A stretch of 64,000 bases of DNA from Enterobacteriaceae bacterium (GCA_031261005.1 JAISKF010000040.1:1-64000); one strand, 5' to 3'; shown: positions 50,370 to 61,899, counted from the first letter of the stretch. The notes: generated from the letters alone by a model not told the origin. Program-made: numbers and translations.

Positions 50370-51239
50370 CTAGATATTTACTTGATGATTTTGAGGTTCT
50401 ACCCAGCGTTTATGAACCCACAGCGATAGTAATAAAATAGCACCGCCGACTACGGTTTTCCCCCATTCTGGTTGTTCTTGCCAAATCACTAAATTTACTA
50501 ATAATCCCATTGGAATCATTGCATTATTCATAATTGCCAGCGTTCCGGCATCAACCTTGCTCGCGCCATAATTCCACAGAAAATAACCTAAACCGGAAGC
50601 GACTAAACCTAACCAAACCAAGATTCCCCATTGCGTCAATGTCGTTGGTAACTTCTGACTATCACCAAGCAGCAGCCATGCGGTAACAGCGACACATAAC
50701 GCACCTAAATAAAATAGTGCACTGCTCTGTTTTGGCGGCAGCGGATATAGCTCCATCGCCCGTTTATATCCCACCTGCCCCAACGCAAAAAAGATATTAG
50801 CAATTTGGATAATCAACATACCAAACCAAAAATTCTCTCTGGGGTGGCTAAAATTGATCACGCCTGCGCCAACCACTGCCAATAATGCGCTAAACAAATA
50901 GCCCCAACGTAACGGCTGGCGGCGTAGCAGATCATAAATCAAGGTAATATAAATGGGCATGGTAATACCAAACAGCAGCACCTCCGGTACGCTGAGATAC
51001 AAAAAAGATTGATAATAAAACAGATACATAATCCCTAACTGGCAAGCGCCTGCTACCATAAACGCTAATATTGGTTTCAGCGTTATGTTGCGAAATGGAA
51101 TAAAGGGAACAAACAGCAATGAAGCTAATGCCACGCGCATTAAAATAGAAAACCAAGCATCAACTTGCCCTGCGAGATAAACACCAATCAGGCTAAAAGA
51201 AAACGACCAAATCACTGTGCTAATAATAAGAAACGGCAT
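50370..51239 (-). CDS. yigM: YigM-like biotin transporter (DMT family)
   Basis: A 289-residue inner-membrane carrier with ten membrane segments. It resembles E. coli YigM, the high-affinity biotin importer, along its whole length: AGQVDAWFSILMRVALASL, ITLIYDLLRRQPLRWGYLFSALLAV, QIANIFFALGQVGYKRAME, GLGYFLWNYGASKVDAGTLAIMNN. It is encoded 27 nt after bioA on the same strand, presumably co-transcribed from the BirA-controlled promoter. In E. coli yigM is at another locus. Location beside bioA strongly supports biotin (or precursor) uptake. Confidence 0.9.
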   Translation of the reverse strand: MPFLIISTVIWSFSFSLIGVYLAGQVDAWFSILMRVALASLLFVPFIPFRNITLKPILAFMVAGACQLGIMYLFYYQSFLYLSVPEVLLFGITMPIYITLIYDLLRRQPLRWGYLFSALLAVVGAGVINFSHPRENFWFGMLIIQIANIFFALGQVGYKRAMELYPLPPKQSSALFYLGALCVAVTAWLLLGDSQKLPTTLTQWGILVWLGLVASGLGYFLWNYGASKVDAGTLAIMNNAMIPMGLLVNLVIWQEQPEWGKTVVGGAILLLSLWVHKRWVEPQNHQVNI

Positions 51240-51266
51240 AACTGCTCCAAAAAATAAATAGAAAAA

Positions 51267-52559
51267 TCAGCCAAAAACCACATCAGGGCGGGATACCGCT
51301 TCGGCGATAGCATGAGTTAATCGGCATAGCTGCTCCGATTCGATAACAAAAGGCGGCATCAGATAGATTAATTTGCCGAATGGTCGAATCCATACGCCTT
51401 GCCGGACAAAAAACTTTTGCAAACTCGCCATGTTCACCGGCTTCGTCATCTCTACAACACCGATCGCACCTAATACACGCACGTCCTGCACATAAGGAGA
51501 TTCCGCCAAAGGTCTTAATTCTTGTTCTAATACAACAGCGATATTTTTCACCTGCTGCTGCCAGCGATTTTCTGCCAGTAAATCCAGACTGGCACAGGCA
51601 ACAGCACAAGCCAGCGGATTCGCCATAAATGTCGGTCCGTGCATAAAACAGCCCGCATCACCCTGACTGATAGTTTCAGCGATATTTCGTTTAGTAATCA
51701 CCGCAGATAACGTCATATAGCCGCCAGTTAACGCTTTTCCCATACACTGAATATCGGCGACAATTTGTGCATGCTGGCAGGCAAACAGTTCACCTGTCCG
51801 CCCAAAGCCTGTGGCAATTTCATCGCTGATCAGCAAAATCTGATACTCATCACATAACCGTCTGATTTGTTTTAAATAATTGACATGATAAAAACGCATA
51901 CCTCCCGCCCCCTGAACAATTGGTTCAAGGATCACGGCGGCAATATCGGTATGATGTTGTTGTAACAGGCTGGAAAAATGGTTCAGACTGCTATCATTCT
52001 CATTCCATTTCGCGCCAAAAGGAATATCAACACCGCTGGCAAACAGATTATCCGGTAGAAAACCCCGATAAAGACGGTGCATTGAGTTGTGTGGATCGCA
52101 GACTGACATTGCGCCAAAAGTATCTCCGTGATAGCCATGATTCAGCGTAAGAAATTTTCTCCGCGTCTGTCCTTTCGCTTGCCAATATTGCAGCGCCATT
52201 TTCATTGCTACTTCTACCGCCACTGAGCCAGAATCCGCTAAAAACACGCATTCCAACTCATCAGCGGTGATCGCCACTAAACGGCGGCACAATTCAATTG
52301 CAGGCTGATGAGTGATGCCGCCAAACATCACATGGGACATTTTGGCTAATTGCTCACTCACAGCCTGATTAAGACGCGGGTGGTTATAGCCATGAATCGC
52401 TGCCCACCATGAGGACATGCCATCAATCAGCTTGCTGCCGTCCGTTAATTGCAGTTCTACACCGTTTGCCGATTGCACCGGATAACAGGGTAGCGGATCG
52501 ACCATTGAGGTATAAGGGTGCCAGATATGTTGGCGATCGAATTCTAAATTTGTCAGCAT
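51267..52559 (-). CDS. bioA: Adenosylmethionine-8-amino-7-oxononanoate aminotransferase
   Basis: PLP enzyme that turns KAPA into DAPA using S-adenosylmethionine as amino donor. It has 430 residues from the ATG at 52559 (E. coli 429); AAGG precedes it. HIWHPYTSM, DGMSSWWAAIHGYNHP, LADSGSVAVEVAMKMALQYW, SDEIATGFGRTG and the PLP-lysine motif MGKALTGGYM are intact. A frame reaching 52655 would run through the operator and is rejected. It is divergent from bioB and leads into yigM. Confidence 0.96.
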   Translation of the reverse strand: MLTNLEFDRQHIWHPYTSMVDPLPCYPVQSANGVELQLTDGSKLIDGMSSWWAAIHGYNHPRLNQAVSEQLAKMSHVMFGGITHQPAIELCRRLVAITADELECVFLADSGSVAVEVAMKMALQYWQAKGQTRRKFLTLNHGYHGDTFGAMSVCDPHNSMHRLYRGFLPDNLFASGVDIPFGAKWNENDSSLNHFSSLLQQHHTDIAAVILEPIVQGAGGMRFYHVNYLKQIRRLCDEYQILLISDEIATGFGRTGELFACQHAQIVADIQCMGKALTGGYMTLSAVITKRNIAETISQGDAGCFMHGPTFMANPLACAVACASLDLLAENRWQQQVKNIAVVLEQELRPLAESPYVQDVRVLGAIGVVEMTKPVNMASLQKFFVRQGVWIRPFGKLIYLMPPFVIESEQLCRLTHAIAEAVSRPDVVFG

Positions 52560-52582
52560 AAGAACCTTATTGGCACAAATCA

Positions 52583-52622
52583 TTAGTAAACCAAATTGAC
52601 ATAAAATTAGTTTACATATAAT
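52583..52622. promoter_or_regulatory. BirA operator and bioA/bioB divergent promoters
   Basis: TAGTAAACC…AGTTTACATA (52583-52618) is the dyad of the bio operator; the sequence GTAAACCAAATTGA equals that of the E. coli bioO core. On the plus strand TTGACA (52596-52601) and TATAAT (52617-52622), 15 nt apart, overlap it and should drive bioB-bioD. Biotinyl-AMP-bound BirA would repress both directions. Confidence 0.85.
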
Positions 52623-52659
52623 GTTTTTTAAAACCAATAAAATATTCAAAGGCAATGTG

Positions 52660-53706
52660 ATGAACTCAACTAACTCTGTCGAGCGTTGGACGCAAGAACA
52701 AACACAGGCGCTATTCGATACCCCGCTGCTGGAATTAATCTTTCAAGCGCAAACCATTCACCGGCAACATTTTGATCCCCGCCAAATTCAGGTTAGCTCT
52801 TTGCTATCGATTAAAACGGGTAATTGTCCAGAGGACTGTAAATATTGCCCGCAAAGCTCACGCTATAAAACCGGGATAAATACAGAGCCTCTAATGGAAG
52901 TGGAACAAGTTTTGGCTTCGGCGCGGCGGGCGAAAGCAGCAGGTTCGAGCCGTTTTTGTATGGGCGCGGCGTGGAAAAATCCCCGTGATCGCGATCTGCC
53001 TTATCTGGAGCAAATGATTCGCGGGGTAAAAGCGTTAGGCATGGAAAGCTGTATGACACTTGGTTCTCTGACGACAACGCAAGCAGAAAAACTGGCAAAA
53101 GCAGGACTGGATTATTACAACCACAATCTGGACACTTCGCCGCAGTATTATCAAAAGATTATTACCACGCGCAGTTATCAGGAGCGGTTAGATACGCTGG
53201 ATAAAGTACGGCAGGCTGGGATTAAAATCTGCTCCGGCGGCATTGTTGGCTTGGGGGAATCCGCAAATGATCGCGCGGGTTTATTAATGCAATTGGCAAA
53301 TCTCGATCAGCCGCCAGAAAGTGTACCGATTAATATGCTGGTCAGAGTGGTAGGTACACCGCTGGAAAATAATCAAGCCATCGATCCCTTTGATTTTATT
53401 CGTTCTATTGCTGTCGCCAGAATAATGATGCCGAAATCTTATGTGCGCCTGTCAGCGGGCAGAGAAGAGATGAGCGAACAGACGCAAGCCATGTGCTTTA
53501 TGGCTGGTGCGAATTCAATTTTCTATGGCTGCAAACTACTGACAATGCCGAACCCTGAAGAAAATAGTGATCTGAAACTATTCAGTAAATTAGGATTAAA
53601 TCCTGATAAACAGCAAATTAATCAAACTCAAACCGAGCAGATGTTAAAAATAGCAAAACGCATTACCGAACCGGATACCGCGTTATATTACAATGCGGCG
53701 GATTAA
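52660..53706 (+). CDS. bioB: Biotin synthase
   Basis: Radical-SAM enzyme that inserts sulfur into dethiobiotin. It has 348 residues from the ATG at 52660, which has AAAGGC upstream; an ATG at 52621 overlaps the promoter -10. The 4Fe-4S cysteines are C56, C60 and C63 (CPEDCKYC); 2Fe-2S ligands lie in [23 protein letters not shown] and the Arg of RLSAGRE. bioD follows after 6 nt. Confidence 0.97.
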   Translation: MNSTNSVERWTQEQTQALFDTPLLELIFQAQTIHRQHFDPRQIQVSSLLSIKTGNCPEDCKYCPQSSRYKTGINTEPLMEVEQVLASARRAKAAGSSRFCMGAAWKNPRDRDLPYLEQMIRGVKALGMESCMTLGSLTTTQAEKLAKAGLDYYNHNLDTSPQYYQKIITTRSYQERLDTLDKVRQAGIKICSGGIVGLGESANDRAGLLMQLANLDQPPESVPINMLVRVVGTPLENNQAIDPFDFIRSIAVARIMMPKSYVRLSAGREEMSEQTQAMCFMAGANSIFYGCKLLTMPNPEENSDLKLFSKLGLNPDKQQINQTQTEQMLKIAKRITEPDTALYYNAAD

Positions 53707-53712
53707 TGGCTG

Positions 53713-54405
53713 ATGAACAATAACTCCACGCCAGTCTGGTTTATTACCGGCACCGATACTGATGCGGGTAAAACCATTGCCGCCCGTGCATTGCTACAAG
53801 CATTTTCCGCTACCCATTGTCGTGTAGCGGGCTATAAACCAGTTGCTTCTGGCAGTCAGCTAACGGCTGAGGGTTTGCGTAATAGTGATGCGTTGGCACT
53901 GCAATATCATTCATCGGTCAAGCTGGCATATCAGGAAGTCAATCCATTAACGCTGCAAGAACCAACTTCACCTCATATTGCCAGTCAGTTAGAACATAAG
54001 CCGATTAAAATGGAAGTACTCTCCGCAGGGCTAAATCAGTTGAAGCAAAAATCCGATATAGTGATTGTTGAGGGGGCTGGCGGTTGGTTTACGCCGCTAA
54101 ATGAGTCGCAGTTTTTTTCAGATTGGGTGATACAACAACAGCCAGATGTTATTTTAGTAGTAGGAATGAAACTGGGTTGTATCAATCATGCTTTGCTAAC
54201 TCAACAAGCATTGCTCAATGCGGGCGTTCATTTTAGCGGCTGGATTGCCAACGCCGTTCAACCCCAAAATCAGCATTACGATGATTATCTGGCAACGCTA
54301 CGAAAAAATTTAACTGCACCGATGATTGGCGAAATTCCCTATCTGCCTGACCTGTGTTCATCTACTGCACTTGGGCAATATATTGATCTATTACGCTTGA
54401 AATAG
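53713..54405 (+). CDS. bioD: Dethiobiotin synthetase
   Basis: Makes dethiobiotin from DAPA, CO2 and ATP. It has 230 residues. The P-loop GTDTDAGKT is at 13-21; AGYKPVASGS, NPLTLQEPTSPHIA and VEGAGGWFTPLNE are family blocks. In E. coli bioF and bioC lie between bioB and bioD; here bioD directly follows bioB, and no bioF or bioC is in the window. Confidence 0.96.
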   Translation: MNNNSTPVWFITGTDTDAGKTIAARALLQAFSATHCRVAGYKPVASGSQLTAEGLRNSDALALQYHSSVKLAYQEVNPLTLQEPTSPHIASQLEHKPIKMEVLSAGLNQLKQKSDIVIVEGAGGWFTPLNESQFFSDWVIQQQPDVILVVGMKLGCINHALLTQQALLNAGVHFSGWIANAVQPQNQHYDDYLATLRKNLTAPMIGEIPYLPDLCSSTALGQYIDLLRLK

Positions 54406-54416
54406 CCATGACAACA

Positions 54417-54446
54417 AAGCCCTTATCAGTTAACTGATAAGGGCTT
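54417..54446. terminator. Bidirectional terminator, bioD / secF
   Basis: A perfect 30-bp palindrome with arms AAGCCCTTATCAGTT and AACTGATAAGGGCTT. It lies between convergent bioD and secF and can end both transcripts. Confidence 0.8.
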
Positions 54447-54483
54447 AATAATAAACACTTGCGTAATCTAGATTATCAACCAA

Positions 54484-55452
54484 TTACGGCAGAATAGACG
54501 GCTGATCTGCGCCCTCTTTTTCCACTTTGGTTGGCAGCATGTGTTCACGTTTCACGCCAAGTTTCAGTGCCATATAAGCAGCAACCCAGATTGACGATAC
54601 CGTACCTAACACGATACCGATCGCCAGTGATTCGGAGAAGCCCTTCAGCATTTCACCGCCGAAGAATAACAGACACAGCACAGCCAGTAAGGTAGTACCG
54701 GAAGTCATTAAGGTACGGTGTAATGTCTGCGTCAGCGATACGTTCATAATATCGTATGGTGAACCGCGACGAATTTTACGGAAGTTCTCACGAATACGGT
54801 CAAATACGACGATGGTATCGTTCAGAGAATAACCGATGATCGACAGCATTGATGCCACGATAGTCAGATCCACTTCGCGCTGGAACAGCGAAATAATACC
54901 GAGCGTAATCACCACGTCATGCGCCAGCGCGAATACCGCACCGGACGCCAGCCGCCATTCAAAACGAATACCGACATAGAGCAAGATACAAATCAAGCAG
55001 ACGATAATCGCCATTAGCCCTGACTGAGCCAGTTCAGCACCAACGCTTGGTCCGACAAACTCAATGCGTTTAACTTCCGCGCCTTGATCTGAATTGCTAT
55101 GGAGAATATCCAGCACTTTATTACTCAGCACTTCACTGTTCATACCTTCGATTGGCGCCATGCGGATCATGACATCACGGCTGCTACCGAAATTTTGTAC
55201 AATTGGATCTTTAAAGCCTTGTAGATTCAGCTCATTACGGACTTTTTCCAAATCGACCGGCTGCGTCAGCTTCACTTCAATAACAGTACCGCCGGTAAAA
55301 TCCAGCCCCCAGTTAAAGCCTTTCATGCCAATAATCACGAAAGAAGCGACCACCAAAATCATCGAGATAACAAAAGCCACATTACCCACACGCAGGAAGT
55401 CATAGACTCTGCGCCCGTGGTTAAGCTGCTCTACTTTATATTCCTCTGCCAC
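54484..55452 (-). CDS. secF: Protein translocase subunit SecF
   Basis: Works with SecD, using proton motive force to pull proteins out of SecYEG into the periplasm. It has 322 residues and six membrane segments. [13 protein letters not shown] is the N-terminal SecD/F signature; [37 protein letters not shown] and [21 protein letters not shown] form the channel core. It lies 10 nt after secD in the queA-tgt-yajC-secD-secF operon. Confidence 0.97.
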   Translation of the reverse strand: MAEEYKVEQLNHGRRVYDFLRVGNVAFVISMILVVASFVIIGMKGFNWGLDFTGGTVIEVKLTQPVDLEKVRNELNLQGFKDPIVQNFGSSRDVMIRMAPIEGMNSEVLSNKVLDILHSNSDQGAEVKRIEFVGPSVGAELAQSGLMAIIVCLICILLYVGIRFEWRLASGAVFALAHDVVITLGIISLFQREVDLTIVASMLSIIGYSLNDTIVVFDRIRENFRKIRRGSPYDIMNVSLTQTLHRTLMTSGTTLLAVLCLLFFGGEMLKGFSESLAIGIVLGTVSSIWVAAYMALKLGVKREHMLPTKVEKEGADQPSILP

Positions 55453-55462
55453 AACCGACTCC

Positions 55463-57313
55463 TTAAATAGACAGCTTGGTTACACGTTTGCCGCCATACA
55501 CCAGATTTACAATGGCGCGAGTACCAACAATCGCAGTGAACATGGAAGTCAATACACCGATAGACAGCGTAATGGCAAAGCCTTTAATCGAACCGGTACC
55601 GACCGCATACAAAATCACGGCAGTAATCAGTGTGGTTAAGTTGGCATCTAAAATACTGCTGAATGCACCTTTATATCCTTCACTGATCGCTTGCTGTACA
55701 CTGCGCCCGTTTTGCAGTTCTTCTTTGATACGTTCGTTGATCAGTACGTTAGCATCAACCGCCATACCAACTGTCAGCACAATACCGGCAATACCCGGCA
55801 TACTTAGTGTTGCCCCCGGCAACAGCGACATACAGCCGACAATCAAGATGACGTTAACCAGCAGAGCCAGACTCGCCAGTACACCAAAGAATTTATAGAC
55901 GATCAGCATAAACAGCGCGGAAACCATCAGCCCCCAGAAACAGGCTTCCAGACCTTGCGTGATATTCTGCTGTCCCATTGACGGTCCGATCGTCCGTTCT
56001 TCCACGATTTGAATCGGTGCGATCAGTGCACCAGCACGCAGCAGTAAAGAAAGCTGACGAGCTTCAGCAGGGCTATCAATACCGGTAATGCGGAAACTGT
56101 TACCCAAACGAGACTGGATTGTCGCAACGTTAATCACTTCTTCTTGTTTCTCAAGAAGAGATTTGCCGTGCTCATCTTTCTTACCGCTGTCTTTATATTC
56201 CACAAACAGCGTCGCCATATTTTTACCGATGCTGTCTTTGGTGAAATCAGCCATGATATTACCGCCAGCGCTATCCAGAGAGATATTCACCTGCGGACGC
56301 CCATACTCATCAGCGCTGGAAGTCGAGTCAGTAATATGATCACCGGTCAGTACCACTTTCTTAAACAGTACCACTGGTGCACCGTCGCGGCGGTATTTCA
56401 CTTCGGACTTGCTGCGATCACGACCACGCAGTACCGATGCAGCATCAATCGAGGTATTCACCAAACGGAATTCCAGCGTTGCTGTCGCACCCAAAATTTC
56501 TTTGGCACGCGCGGTGTCTTGAATACCTGGTAACTCAACAACGATACGATCAGCACCTTGACGTTGTACCACAGGTTCAGCAACACCCAATTGGTTCACA
56601 CGATTACGCAGAATATTAATGTTCTGCTGCACCGCATATTCACGCGCTTCCGTTAAACGTTCAGCGGTCATTACCGTTGTAAAGCTGTTATTGGCACCAG
56701 AAGTGATGATCAGATCACGGTGACGCGGAGCGAGATAATCAATAGCTTTCGTGCGAGCATCAGAATCAGCAAAACGCACTTCAACACCAAAGTCATTGCT
56801 TTTAATCACTTCGCTATAAGGAATGCCCTGCGTGCGTAATTCGCTTTCGATGGAATCTTGCGTCTGCTCTTGCAGTTTGGACATTGCAGTGTCCATATCA
56901 ATTTCCATCAGGAAGTGCACACCGCCGCGCAAGTCTAAGCCGAGTTTCATCGGCTCTGCACCGATCGCTTGTAACCAGGCAGGTGTAGCAGGAGCAAGAT
57001 TTAATGCGATAACAAATTTATCGCCTAAAGATTCGGTCAGTGTTTCTCTGGCGCGAAGTTGAACGTCAGTATTATCAAACCGAACCAGCAAAGAGCCATT
57101 CTCTTCCAGCACAGCCGATTTGATTGCAATATTCTGTTGTTTCAGTGCATCTTCAACCTGACCCAGCGTAGCATTACTGGTTGCGGCACCGCGCACACCT
57201 GTAATTTGAATCGCCGGGTCCTCACCATAAAGGTTGGGAAGTGCATAAAGCAAACTGATGCCGATCACAACGATCAGCATCAGATACTTCCATAAAGGAT
57301 AACGGTTTAACAC
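55463..57313 (-). CDS. secD: Protein translocase subunit SecD
   Basis: Large partner of SecF, 616 residues from a GTG start (E. coli 615, also beginning [10 protein letters not shown]). AAGGGAAAC precedes this GTG; a longer frame to 57403 enters a non-conserved leader. The first membrane segment is at about 8-26; a large periplasmic domain with [16 protein letters not shown] and [33 protein letters not shown] follows, then five more segments with [36 protein letters not shown] (proton-path Asp) and [18 protein letters not shown]. Confidence 0.97.
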   Translation of the reverse strand: MLNRYPLWKYLMLIVVIGISLLYALPNLYGEDPAIQITGVRGAATSNATLGQVEDALKQQNIAIKSAVLEENGSLLVRFDNTDVQLRARETLTESLGDKFVIALNLAPATPAWLQAIGAEPMKLGLDLRGGVHFLMEIDMDTAMSKLQEQTQDSIESELRTQGIPYSEVIKSNDFGVEVRFADSDARTKAIDYLAPRHRDLIITSGANNSFTTVMTAERLTEAREYAVQQNINILRNRVNQLGVAEPVVQRQGADRIVVELPGIQDTARAKEILGATATLEFRLVNTSIDAASVLRGRDRSKSEVKYRRDGAPVVLFKKVVLTGDHITDSTSSADEYGRPQVNISLDSAGGNIMADFTKDSIGKNMATLFVEYKDSGKKDEHGKSLLEKQEEVINVATIQSRLGNSFRITGIDSPAEARQLSLLLRAGALIAPIQIVEERTIGPSMGQQNITQGLEACFWGLMVSALFMLIVYKFFGVLASLALLVNVILIVGCMSLLPGATLSMPGIAGIVLTVGMAVDANVLINERIKEELQNGRSVQQAISEGYKGAFSSILDANLTTLITAVILYAVGTGSIKGFAITLSIGVLTSMFTAIVGTRAIVNLVYGGKRVTKLSI

Positions 57314-57361
57314 AGTAGTTTCCCTTCGGGAAAAGCAAAAAACATAGCGCAATACCCTGAC

Positions 57362-57490
57362 GGGTATATACCCAGTAGATTTCGAGATGCAGTCAACCGG
57401 CAAACAAAATCCGAAATCACTTAATTAAATTAAGTGATTTCGGTGGAAAAGCGCCGCCAGCTCGCCTGCATCTTGAATGATGAACGGTAT
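57362..57490. repeat. Repeat fragments and 33-bp perfect palindrome
   Basis: The 180-bp gap between yajC and secD begins with GGGTATATACCC (57362-57373), a TATACCC-type repeat end. At 57411-57443 stands a perfect palindrome: 16-bp arms CCGAAATCACTTAATT / AATTAAGTGATTTCGG with one central base. On the operon strand ATTTTGTTTG follows, so it could terminate or attenuate transcription into secD. E. coli has only a short gap here. Confidence 0.7.
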
Positions 57491-57493
57491 AAA

Positions 57494-57826
57494 TTAAAGC
57501 GCTTTCATTGTGCCTTTAGGCAGTACCGCAGCAACGAAATCACGTTTAATCGTAACTTCGTTATTTTCATTCAATGCGATAACAATGTAGCCAGTGTCAG
57601 ATACTTTAGTCACACGACCAACTAAACCGCCATTCGTTAAAACTTCATCACCTTTAGTGATAGAGTTCATCAGCGTCGCATGGCTTTTAGCGCGTTTTTG
57701 TTGTGGACGCAGGATCATGAAATAGAAAATCAGACCGAACACAACCAACATGATGACTAAAGAGTATGGACTACCCTGAGATGGAGCACCGGCTGAAGCC
57801 ACAGCGTCAGAAATAAAAAGACTCAT
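57494..57826 (-). CDS. yajC: Sec accessory protein YajC
   Basis: A 110-residue single-span membrane protein found with SecDF. The membrane segment is at about 22-40 (YSLVIMLVVFGLIFYFMIL), followed by RPQQKRAKSHATLMNSITKGDEVLTNGG and a small beta domain with GRVTKVSDTGYIVIALN. It lies between tgt and secD as in E. coli, but with a long hairpin-bearing gap before secD. Confidence 0.96.
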   Translation of the reverse strand: MSLFISDAVASAGAPSQGSPYSLVIMLVVFGLIFYFMILRPQQKRAKSHATLMNSITKGDEVLTNGGLVGRVTKVSDTGYIVIALNENNEVTIKRDFVAAVLPKGTMKAL

Positions 57827-57884
57827 TAACGAAATTCCTCGATTGTTATGTGTGAATTACTATACGTGCATTACTATATGTAAA

Positions 57885-59009
<1,125 letters not shown>

Positions 59010-59069
59010 TTAAACCTCCGCCACCAGATAGACAGTCTGGAGCTTGCGCCGATAATAATAAAAGAATAA

Positions 59070-60143
59070 TTAATTCTCTCCGGGAATTTCATTCACTGCT
59101 TGCGGATTGCGAGTAATAAACATCGCATCACCGTAACTAAAGAAACGATACTGTTTTTCCACCGCATGATGATAGGCATTCATGGTGTTGCGATAACCAG
59201 CAAATGCGGATACCAGCATGATCAAAGTTGATTCCGGCAGGTGAAAATTAGTAATCAACGTATCGATAATTTTGAACTGATAGCCCGGATAGATAAAGAT
59301 ACTGGTATCACCGAAAAATGGCTCGATCAGATCTTGTTTTGCCGCTTGCGCGGCGCTTTCCAGCGATCTTACCGAAGTCGTTCCCACTGCAACAACTCTA
59401 TTACCGCGCGCTTTACATGCCAGAACCGCATCAACTACATCTTGCGGTACTTCGGCGTATTCGGCGTGCATTACATGCTGCTGAATATCATCAACACGCA
59501 CAGGCTGGAATGTTCCTGCGCCGACATGCAGCGTGACAAACGCCATTTCTATGCCTTTGTCGTGTAATGCCTGTAACAGCGGTTCATCAAAATGCAAACC
59601 TGCTGTTGGTGCAGCTACCGCCCCAAGACGCTCACTGTATACCGTTTGATATAATTCGCGATCAGCATCTTCATCAGGGCGATCAATATACGGCGGTAAT
59701 GGAATATGCCCTGCGGCATCGAGAATCGCCAGCACATCGCGCCCATCGTCGAAACGCAGCTCAAACAGCGCATCATGACGCGCTACCATAGTTGCGGAAA
59801 TAGATTCATCATCGCCTAACAACAATTCAGCGCCGGATTTTGGCGCTTTAGACGCACGAACATGCGCCAGAACGCGCTTATCATCTAACACGCGCTCTAC
59901 TAATACTTCAATTTTACCGCCGCTGGCTTTTTTACCGAATAAACGCGCAGGGATCACGCGAGTATTGTTAAATACCAGCAGATCTCCGGCTTCCAGTTTA
60001 TTGACAACATCGGTAAAAACATCATCGGATAACGAACCACTCACGCCATCTAAGGAAAGCAGACGGCAAGCGCTGCGTTTTGCTTGCGGATAACGGGCAA
60101 TTAACGATTCAGGGAGTTCAAATGAAAAATCAGTAACGCGCAT
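59070..60143 (-). CDS. queA: S-adenosylmethionine:tRNA ribosyltransferase-isomerase
   Basis: Transfers and rearranges ribose from SAM to preQ1-34 in tRNA, making epoxyqueuosine. It has 357 residues (E. coli 356). [56 protein letters not shown] and [19 protein letters not shown] are the conserved blocks. It is the first gene of the operon queA-tgt-yajC-secD-secF and divergent from acpH. Confidence 0.97.
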   Translation of the reverse strand: MRVTDFSFELPESLIARYPQAKRSACRLLSLDGVSGSLSDDVFTDVVNKLEAGDLLVFNNTRVIPARLFGKKASGGKIEVLVERVLDDKRVLAHVRASKAPKSGAELLLGDDESISATMVARHDALFELRFDDGRDVLAILDAAGHIPLPPYIDRPDEDADRELYQTVYSERLGAVAAPTAGLHFDEPLLQALHDKGIEMAFVTLHVGAGTFQPVRVDDIQQHVMHAEYAEVPQDVVDAVLACKARGNRVVAVGTTSVRSLESAAQAAKQDLIEPFFGDTSIFIYPGYQFKIIDTLITNFHLPESTLIMLVSAFAGYRNTMNAYHHAVEKQYRFFSYGDAMFITRNPQAVNEIPGEN

Positions 60144-60230
60144 GGGTTTTCAAATCTCAAAAAATAAGCGGTCTAGTCTAGTGCCACTCCGGTAAGGCTG
60201 CAACCTATATGCAGCCGATAAGTCAATAAA

Positions 60231-60444
60231 CCTATACCCAAGAGCTTTCAAATTGTAGGAATATAAGAAAACAGACAATTTTATATCAACCAGAACTTGA
60301 TATTATTACAATAGATTTCAATTAATTATATGGTTTTCATGTAGGAACAGCAATCTGCGCCAGTAAACCCGCCGCGTTGTTTATACGGGCGACAAATTAT
60401 TCAATCTATTATTCTTACCATTTCCTTATCCAAATCTGAGGTTA
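60231..60444 (+). repeat. Decayed repeat copies between queA and acpH
   Basis: The gap starts with CTATACCCAAGAGCTTTCAAATTG (60231-60254; TATACCC-type repeat end). From about 60288 to 60444 a decayed MITE-like copy follows: ATTATTACAATAGATTTCAA, a damaged core (GAACAGCAATCTGCGCC), CCGCCGCGTTGT and the clear right end CCTTATCCAAATCTGAGGTT. The queA and acpH promoters must lie in or beside these repeats. Confidence 0.7.
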
Positions 60445-60459
60445 TATTATAATCATGCT

Positions 60460-61041
60460 ATGAACTTTCTTGCTCACCTTCATTTAGCTTCGCTGGCTGA
60501 CAGCTCTCTGCTGGGAAACCTAATGGCAGATTTTGTACGTGGTAATCCGAACGCGGATTATCCGCCGGAGATTGTCAGCGGTATTATGCTGCATCGCCGT
60601 ATTGATAAGCTCACGGATAATCTGACGCAAGTTAAACAGGCGCGGCATTTATTCAGTCAGGTGCATTATCGCGTCGCCCCGATCGCCCTTGATGTGCTGT
60701 GGGATCATTTCCTCTCCCGTTATTGGGCGCAATTTGAAGCGCAAGTATCATTAACGAACTTCATTACGCAAGCTCACGATAGTATTGTTCCCTACTTATC
60801 ATCAACGCCGGAGAGCTTTCAGCATCTCAATCAGTACATCTGGAAAGAGCGCTGGTTAGTGCGTTATGCGGAGTTACCATTTATTGCCAATACGTTAAAC
60901 AATATGGCGATCCGACGACCGAAACTGAGCACGTTATCCTCTTGCATTGAAGATATAGAACGGCATTATCCGCTATTTGAACAAATATTTATGCAATTTT
61001 ACCCATTGATGATGCAGCAAGCGAAAGCAAAGAATTTATAA
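60460..61041 (+). CDS. acpH: Acyl carrier protein phosphodiesterase
   Basis: Removes the phosphopantetheine arm from acyl carrier protein. It has 193 residues, as in E. coli. The metal-binding HD-like histidine/aspartates lie in [33 protein letters not shown] and [12 protein letters not shown]. The start is 16 nt after a repeat end. It is divergent from queA as in E. coli. Confidence 0.95.
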   Translation: MNFLAHLHLASLADSSLLGNLMADFVRGNPNADYPPEIVSGIMLHRRIDKLTDNLTQVKQARHLFSQVHYRVAPIALDVLWDHFLSRYWAQFEAQVSLTNFITQAHDSIVPYLSSTPESFQHLNQYIWKERWLVRYAELPFIANTLNNMAIRRPKLSTLSSCIEDIERHYPLFEQIFMQFYPLMMQQAKAKNL

Positions 61042-61152
61042 TTAATTCAGTCAACTAGCACTTCAAAGCAAAGTAAGTTAATACCGGATACTTTTATAAG
61101 CGTATAATGTTAGCGTTATGTTTATTTATTGTAATAAATAAAATATCCAGCC

Positions 61153-61217
61153 ATAGATGGAGGCTATCTCATCAATTGGTCTATCCTTTTGGAGAACGCT
61201 TCTCAACTGCCTATACT
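61153..61217 (+). promoter_or_regulatory. OxyR box and promoter of the peroxiredoxin gene
   Basis: ATAG-N7-CTAT at 61153-61167 is exact; the second half ATTG-N7-CTTT (61175-61189) has 3 of 4 in each quartet, 14 of 16 defined bases overall, with correct spacing. A -10 TATACT is at 61212-61217 with a poor -35 region, TTGGAG, at the edge of the box, the usual layout of an OxyR-activated promoter. Confidence 0.7.
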
Positions 61218-61271
61218 GAGTCACAAATTTAGTTCGGCTTACTCATCAATATAATCAACAGGAGAATTATT

Positions 61272-61874
61272 ATGGTACTGGTTACTCGCCAAGCCCCTGA
61301 CTTTACCGCTGCGGCTGTTCTTGGTAACGGTGAAATCGTTAACAATTTCAACCTGAAAAAACATTTGAACGGCAAACCTGCGGTTCTGTTCTTCTGGCCA
61401 ATGGACTTCACTTTTGTATGTCCTTCTGAACTGATCGCTTTCGATCACCGTTACGCTGAATTCCAAAAACGCGGCGTTGAAGTTGTCGGCGTTTCTTTCG
61501 ACTCTGAATTCGTACACAACGCATGGCGTAAAACACCGATCGACAACGGCGGTATCGGTGAAGTGAAATACGCAATGGTTGCTGACGTTAAACGTGAAAT
61601 CCAACAAGCATACGGTATTGAACACCCAACCGAAGGCGTTGCATTACGCGGTTCTTTCCTGATCGACAAAAACGGCGTTGTGCGTCATCAGGTCGTTAAC
61701 GATCTGCCATTAGGTCGTAACATCGATGAAATGCTGCGTATGGTTGATGCCCTGCAATTCCACGAAGAACACGGTGAAGTTTGCCCTGCTCAATGGGAAA
61801 AAGGTAAAGAAGGTATGAAAGATTCACCGGAAGGTGTTGCTAAGTACCTGACTCAAAACGCCGCTAAACTGTAA
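61272..61874 (+). CDS. Typical 2-Cys peroxiredoxin
   Basis: Reduces hydrogen peroxide and organic peroxides with electrons from thioredoxin or AhpF. It has 200 residues, Prx1/AhpC class. Peroxidatic Cys50 is in DFTFVCPSE with Thr47 and Arg126 region (ALRGSFLID); resolving Cys171 is in GEVCPAQW. The C-terminal KYLTQNAAKL tail is long, as in eukaryote-like, over-oxidation-sensitive forms. Strong GGAG lies before the ATG. E. coli has no gene of this type at the acpH-proY junction; Yersinia and Haemophilus-like species have close relatives (tsaA/prxC). Confidence 0.94.
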   Translation: MVLVTRQAPDFTAAAVLGNGEIVNNFNLKKHLNGKPAVLFFWPMDFTFVCPSELIAFDHRYAEFQKRGVEVVGVSFDSEFVHNAWRKTPIDNGGIGEVKYAMVADVKREIQQAYGIEHPTEGVALRGSFLIDKNGVVRHQVVNDLPLGRNIDEMLRMVDALQFHEEHGEVCPAQWEKGKEGMKDSPEGVAKYLTQNAAKL

Positions 61875-61899
61875 GTTTAAGCATTTTAGTTGAAAAAAG

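Noticed and set aside
52560-52660. Longer bioA (from 52655) and bioB (from 52621) proteins
   Set aside because: Both extensions run through the BirA operator and promoter; conserved N-termini and ribosome sites support 52559 and 52660.
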